From contig SVHD01000028.1 in NCBI GenBank assembly GCA_015056015.1, positions 1 to 34,991 on the forward strand: a stretch of DNA of 34,991 nucleotides, written 5' to 3'. This stretch comes from Clostridiales bacterium. GTDB taxonomy: Bacteria > Bacillota > Clostridia > Christensenellales > Aristaeellaceae. The position numbers were made by a program, and so were the translations under genes. Numbering within the stretch: position 1 is the first letter of the stretch; every line of letters begins with the position of its first letter. Below are positions 31,274 through 34,991 of the stretch, in pieces. The notes under the pieces are model-generated. The model was not told the DNA's origin and did no database searches. It was given only the letters and a program-made list of their open reading frames with translations.

Positions 31274-31981
31274 ATGGCCTATTGCGTTCACTGCGGGGTG
31301 AAACTGGGAGAAAGCGAAAAAAGATGCCCGCTGTGCAATACAGCGGTGATCGATCCGGCCCAGCCCCACGATCCTTCGGTGCCCCGCGCCTATCCCGTGC
31401 GTACGCCGGGACAGCAATTGAAAAGGAATAAACGTTTCCTGCTTTTACTGTTTGCCCTGCTGCTGCTCGCCCCGGCCCTGCTCTGCCTGATGATCGATCT
31501 CTTGCTTGGCAGCGGCGTTACCTGGAGCATCTATCCCAGCGGTGCGCTGGCCCTGCTCTATATTGCGGTGGCTGTTCCGATTCTCACCCCCAAGCTCTGG
31601 GATATCGCCTCTCTGGCTGCCGATTTTGTCGCTCTGAGCGGGTATCTTTTCCTGGTGGAGCGGGTGGTTGATTCCAGGCCCTGGTTTTTCCCGGTGGTAT
31701 TGCCCTCTCTGGGCCTGGCCGTATTATTGCTTGCGCTGGTGGCCCTTGCCTGCCACCGCGGATGGCTCAATAAGCTTTCCTGCCTGGCGGCCATATGTAT
31801 GGCCATCGGCGTGGAATGCCTGGGCATTGAAATGATTCTGTCCAACTTTGTTCTGGATTATATCACCTTCAACTGGTCGCCCTATGTAGCCGGTCCCTGC
31901 ATTTTCATCGCACTGGTGCTCTTTTTCATCAACGGAAACCGCGCCGTGCTGGAGGAAGTGCGCCGCCGGGTACATTTCTGA
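31274..31981 (+). CDS. DUF6320-like zinc-ribbon membrane protein
   Basis: A 235-residue membrane protein with an N-terminal zinc ribbon (C4-x2-C7 and C18-x2-C21), a short linker and about six membrane segments (from residue 52). Its neighbour is the acyltransferase-like gene, whose stop lies three bases ahead (stop then ATG), strong evidence for co-translation. Similar proteins (DUF6320) occur next to alcohol acetyltransferase-like genes in Clostridia. No catalytic motif is seen. Ribosome binding site GGAGG overlaps the end of the upstream gene. Confidence 0.78.
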   Translation: MAYCVHCGVKLGESEKRCPLCNTAVIDPAQPHDPSVPRAYPVRTPGQQLKRNKRFLLLLFALLLLAPALLCLMIDLLLGSGVTWSIYPSGALALLYIAVAVPILTPKLWDIASLAADFVALSGYLFLVERVVDSRPWFFPVVLPSLGLAVLLLALVALACHRGWLNKLSCLAAICMAIGVECLGIEMILSNFVLDYITFNWSPYVAGPCIFIALVLFFINGNRAVLEEVRRRVHF

Positions 31982-32041
31982 ATTAACGGGTGTTCTTTTG
32001 CTTTTATCGGCATAATATGAAATACATGGAGGATGAAGACT

Positions 32042-33133
32042 ATGAAAAAGTATCGCGTAGGCATTATCGGCGCAACCGGCATGGTTGGCCAGCGCTTTAT
32101 CACCCTGCTGGAAAACCACCCCTGGTTTGAAATTTCTGCCCTGGCCGCCAGCGGCAGAAGCGCAGGGAAAACCTATCAGGAAGCGGTGGCTGGCCGCTGG
32201 GCCTTTTCCTGGCCCATTCCTGAAAAGGTCAAAGGCATGCCCGTCCTGAATGCGGAAGAAGTGGAAAAGGTGGCTTCTCTTTGCGATTTCGTCTTCTGCG
32301 CCGTTGCCATGGATAAGGCCGCAACCCGGGAACTGGAAGAAAAATATGCCAAAACCGAAACCCCCGTGGTCAGCAATAACAGCGCCTGCCGCCTGGTGGA
32401 TGACGTGCCCATGCTGATTCCTGAAATCAATGCGGGCCATGCCCCCATCATCGCTGCCCAGCGCAAGCGCCTGGGAACGGAACGGGGCTTTATTGCCGTC
32501 AAGCCCAATTGCTCCATCCAGAGCTATGTGCCCGCCCTGACTCCCCTGCGGGAATTCGGCCTGAAGGCCGTCAGCGTATGCACCTATCAGGCCATCAGCG
32601 GCGCCGGCAAGACCTTTGATCGCTGGCCCGAAATTCTGGATAATGTGATCCCCTACATCGGCGGCGAAGAAGAAAAGAGCGAAAAAGAGCCCCTGAAAAT
32701 CTGGGGTGAACTCAATGCCGCCGGCAATGCCATCGAGCTGGCCAAGACCCCCGTCATCAGCGCCCAGTGCCTGCGGGTGCCCGTATCCGATGGGCATATG
32801 GCGGCTGTGAGCGTTTCCTTTGAACGCAAGCCCACCATGGATGAAATCTTTGAGCGCTGGGCCAATTGGCGCACCGTCGCCCAGCAATTGGCCCTGCCCA
32901 GCGCCCCCACCCCCTTTATCAAATATATGGAAGAGCCCGATCGTCCCCAGAGCAAACTGGATCGGGATTTTGAAAAGGGTATGGGCGTTACTGTCGGCCG
33001 GCTTCGCGAAGATTGCCTGTTTGATTATAAGTTCGTCTGTCTTTCCCATAATACCCTCCGCGGCGCGGCCGGCGGCGGCGTGCTTTCTGCCGAATTGCTC
33101 TGCGCTCAGGGGTATATCCAGAGAAAGGAGTAA
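32042..33133 (+). CDS. asd: Aspartate-semialdehyde dehydrogenase (archaeal/fungal type)
   Basis: A 363-residue NADP enzyme that makes aspartate semialdehyde for the lysine/DAP, threonine and methionine branches. Seen: GATGMVG (10-16), SNNSACR, catalytic C157 in KPNCSIQSY, QAISGAG (183-189), R245 and H252 in LRVPVSDGHMA. Length (about 350-365) and the SNNSACR/PNCSIQ style fit the archaeal/fungal ASADH branch rather than the classical bacterial one. GGAGG is directly against the ATG at 32033 but nine bases before 32042, so 32042 is chosen. First gene of the asd-dapA-dapB operon; no convincing promoter is seen in the 60 bases upstream. Confidence 0.95.
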   Translation: MKKYRVGIIGATGMVGQRFITLLENHPWFEISALAASGRSAGKTYQEAVAGRWAFSWPIPEKVKGMPVLNAEEVEKVASLCDFVFCAVAMDKAATRELEEKYAKTETPVVSNNSACRLVDDVPMLIPEINAGHAPIIAAQRKRLGTERGFIAVKPNCSIQSYVPALTPLREFGLKAVSVCTYQAISGAGKTFDRWPEILDNVIPYIGGEEEKSEKEPLKIWGELNAAGNAIELAKTPVISAQCLRVPVSDGHMAAVSVSFERKPTMDEIFERWANWRTVAQQLALPSAPTPFIKYMEEPDRPQSKLDRDFEKGMGVTVGRLREDCLFDYKFVCLSHNTLRGAAGGGVLSAELLCAQGYIQRKE

Positions 33134-33142
33134 TTCCGTCCT

Positions 33143-34018
33143 ATGGCAAATGCGCTGTTTGAAGGCTGCGGCGTCGCCCTGATTACCCCCTTTGAAAACG
33201 GTGAAATCAATTATGCTCAGCTGGATCAGCTGGTAGATTTTCAATTGCAGCACGGCACTGACGCCATCATTGCCTGCGGCACTACCGGCGAACCCTCCAC
33301 CATGACTGACGCCGAATGGGAAAGCGTCATTGCCCGGGTGGTCGATCGGGTGAATGGCCGCATTCCCGTCATTGCGGGCACCGGCGGCAATCATACCGCT
33401 GAAATTATTCAAAAGGCCCGCCGCGCCAGGGAATTGGGCGCCCAGGCCCAGCTTTGCGTAACCCCTTATTACAATAAAACCACCCAGGCCGGGCTCATCG
33501 CCCATTATACCGCCCTGGCGGATGATGATTCCCTGCCCGTTATCGTGTATAATGTGCCTTCCCGCACGGGGCTGAATATGCAGCCCGAAACCCTGGCCGC
33601 CATCGCCTCCCATCCCAATATCATCGCCATGAAGGAAGCATCCGGCAATATGGTGCAGATCATGGATATGATCCGCCTCTGCGGCGATCGGATTGCCTTT
33701 TATTCCGGTTCCGATGAATTGACCGCGCCCTTCCGGGCCGTCGGCGGCAAAGGCGTGATTTCGGTGGCTGCCAATATTGCCCCCGATCTCATGCGGGATA
33801 TGAGCCATCTGCCCATTGATCAGGCAACCGCGCTGAATATTCAGGCCCTTCCCCTGATCAACGCCCTCTTTTCCGAGGTCAATCCCATCCCGATTAAGGC
33901 GGCGGCGGCCATGCTGGGCATGTGCAAAAATGAATTGCGGCTGCCCCTTGTTCCCCTTTCCCCCGCCAACGAAAGCAAATTGCGCGAAGAAATGCAAAAG
34001 GCAGGATTATTATGCTGA
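33143..34018 (+). CDS. dapA: 4-hydroxy-tetrahydrodipicolinate synthase
   Basis: A 291-residue class I aldolase joining pyruvate and aspartate semialdehyde, committing flux to lysine and meso-diaminopimelate. Active-site residues are intact: T47/T48 in CGTTGEPST, Y136 and R141 in YNVPSRTG, and Schiff-base K164 in AMKEASGN. Gene starts nine bases after asd and overlaps dapB by seven bases. Length is typical. This supplies both protein lysine and peptidoglycan crosslinks, linking it to the wall genes in the window. Confidence 0.98.
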   Translation: MANALFEGCGVALITPFENGEINYAQLDQLVDFQLQHGTDAIIACGTTGEPSTMTDAEWESVIARVVDRVNGRIPVIAGTGGNHTAEIIQKARRARELGAQAQLCVTPYYNKTTQAGLIAHYTALADDDSLPVIVYNVPSRTGLNMQPETLAAIASHPNIIAMKEASGNMVQIMDMIRLCGDRIAFYSGSDELTAPFRAVGGKGVISVAANIAPDLMRDMSHLPIDQATALNIQALPLINALFSEVNPIPIKAAAAMLGMCKNELRLPLVPLSPANESKLREEMQKAGLLC

Positions 34019-34767
34019 AGATTCTTTTGTCCGGCGCCTGCGGGCGTATGGGCCGCCAGGTGGCCGCACTGGCCGCTGAAAACGGCGCGGTGATCGTGGC
34101 CGGGGTGGATGTGCATCCCGATGCCGGCTGCGCTTTTCCCGTCTATCCTTCCTTTTCCATGGTTCAGGAAGAGGCGGATGCCATCATCGATTTTTCCCGT
34201 CCGGAAGGGCTTCCTGCCCTGCTGGAATATGCCCTTTCCCATCATCTGCCCGCCGTGCTGGCCGCCACCGGCTACCAGGAAAAGGAATTGCAATTGATCG
34301 GGGCAGCCGCCAAAGAGATCGCCATTTTCCGCAGTGCCAATATGAGCCTGGGCGTCTATGTGCTGCAATCTCTGGCCCGCCAGGCCGCCCGTCTTTTACC
34401 GGATTTCGATATTGAAATTGTGGAAAAGCATCATAATCAGAAAGTGGATGCCCCCAGCGGCACGGCGCTGATGCTCTATGATGCTGTAAAGAATGCCCAG
34501 TCCCAGCCCGTTTTCGGCCGCCATACCCGCACCGAAAAACGGGAAAAGCCGGAAATCGGCATTCATGCCGTCCGGGGCGGTACGGTGCCGGGCGAGCATG
34601 AAGTGGGCTTTTACGGCCCCTGCGAAACCGTTTTGCTTACCCATTCCGCCCAGGATCGTTCCATCTTTGCCCGGGGTGCGCTGAAGGCCGCGGCCTTTGT
34701 CGCCACTCAAGACGCCGGTGAATATGATATGACCGCCCTGGCCGATCATATGCTGGCCGGGAAATAA
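34012..34767 (+). CDS. dapB: 4-hydroxy-tetrahydrodipicolinate reductase
   Basis: A 251-residue NAD(P)H-dependent reductase, the step after DapA. GACGRMG nucleotide motif (8-14), ATGYQEKE, and the catalytic EKHHNQKVDAPSGTA (138-152, with H140/H141 and K144) are intact. It starts inside the end of dapA (seven-base overlap), implying translational coupling. Length is slightly shorter than the E. coli enzyme (273) but usual for Clostridia. Confidence 0.97.
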   Translation: MLKILLSGACGRMGRQVAALAAENGAVIVAGVDVHPDAGCAFPVYPSFSMVQEEADAIIDFSRPEGLPALLEYALSHHLPAVLAATGYQEKELQLIGAAAKEIAIFRSANMSLGVYVLQSLARQAARLLPDFDIEIVEKHHNQKVDAPSGTALMLYDAVKNAQSQPVFGRHTRTEKREKPEIGIHAVRGGTVPGEHEVGFYGPCETVLLTHSAQDRSIFARGALKAAAFVATQDAGEYDMTALADHMLAGK

Positions 34768-34770
34768 ACG

Positions 34771-34991
34771 ATGGATCGGGAAATGCTTCGCCGGCAATGG
34801 CTGCATGAAGAGGAAATCGCCCATATCCGCGGCTGGGATTTTTCCCATATTAAGGGCCGCTATACGGAGGAAGAAGCCCTTCCCTGGGATTATGCCGCCG
34901 TGATCCGGGAATATCTTTTGCCTTCCATGCGCATCCTGGATCTGGATACGGGGGGAGGGGAATTCTTGCTCTCCCTCTGTCATCCTTATGC
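34771..34991 (+). CDS. Class I SAM-dependent methyltransferase, 5' part
   Basis: Start of a gene cut by the window end (73 codons seen). The product begins MDREMLRRQWLHEEEIAHI, continues GWDFSHIKGRYTEE, then LPWDY and DLDTGGGEFLLSL. The last is the SAM-binding glycine motif, and the order resembles a known Clostridia class I methyltransferase type. It follows dapB by three bases, so it is in the same operon; substrate unknown. Confidence 0.82.
   Translation, partial: MDREMLRRQWLHEEEIAHIRGWDFSHIKGRYTEEEALPWDYAAVIREYLLPSMRILDLDTGGGEFLLSLCHPY

Noticed and set aside
31999-32020. Possible promoter before asd (TTGCTT and CATAAT)
   Set aside because: The two hexamers are only about six bases apart, far short of the usual 16-18 bp, and no alternative -35 fits; evidence too weak to list.
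31724-33997. A 757-codon minus-strand frame opposite asd and dapA
   Set aside because: It is a shadow of high-GC coding: Gly/His/Ala-rich, without motifs, opposite two certain genes with intact active sites.

Overview
The window reads as a chromosomal segment of an anaerobic, low-oxygen-lifestyle Clostridia-type Bacillota (Firmicutes), probably a gut or rumen commensal. This rests on strong AGGAGG-type ribosome binding sites, 17-bp-spaced sigma-A promoters (most with an extended TGn -10), an 8Fe ferredoxin, acetate kinase, a lysine/diaminopimelate operon, SH3b/peptidoglycan-binding wall proteins and several Clostridia-type small or orphan families. It contains no rRNA, tRNA, CRISPR, phage or IS genes. 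Exact genus cannot be read from the sequence alone.

Layout. 1-1031: a membrane-anchored VanY-like D,D-carboxypeptidase. 1062-4867 (minus): malQ-glgP, glycogen/maltodextrin breakdown. 4946-9546 (minus): a four-gene ABC operon of GldA/GldF/GldG type plus a DUF4340 protein. 9812-10297: a small membrane-anchored helical protein. 10459-11682: a GH109-like Gfo/Idh/MocA enzyme. 12005-13216 (minus): acetate kinase. 13423-16422 (minus): a large secreted wall protein (3 peptidoglycan-binding and 5 SH3b modules plus an unassigned C-terminal module) followed by RidA. 16654-19808: a lipase-like alpha/beta hydrolase and a Na/Pi-type cotransporter. 20029-22361: an Ldh2-family malate/lactate dehydrogenase and malic enzyme. 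22712-24670 (minus): a redox operon of a rhodanese-TlpA fusion, a 48-residue CxxC membrane peptide and a polyferredoxin-type membrane protein. 24844-26586: a secreted L,D-transpeptidase. 26636-27430 (minus) and 27597-29546: a divergent AraC regulator and a GH42-like glycosidase. 29669-29839: ferredoxin. 29996-31981: an acyltransferase/condensation-like protein with a DUF6320 zinc-ribbon membrane protein. 32042-34991: asd-dapA-dapB and a truncated SAM methyltransferase.

How the genes work together. Carbohydrate uptake products are degraded by glycogen phosphorylase, 4-alpha-glucanotransferase, the GH42-like and GH109-like enzymes; malate/pyruvate interconversion and acetate kinase belong to fermentative carbon flow; asd-dapA-dapB feed lysine and peptidoglycan. 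Four cell-wall proteins share the window, and two of them (the SH3b protein and the L,D-transpeptidase) carry a WalR-like tandem TGTAAC-type box just upstream of their promoter.

The most interesting items are the TlpA / CxxC micropeptide / 4Fe-4S redox operon, a dispersed 230-265 bp structured intergenic repeat present twice (both times between convergent genes), the shared WalR-like boxes, and a set of TGCCAAA boxes around the malate dehydrogenase promoter that suggest looping repression. All functional assignments come from reading motifs by eye; no database search was run.
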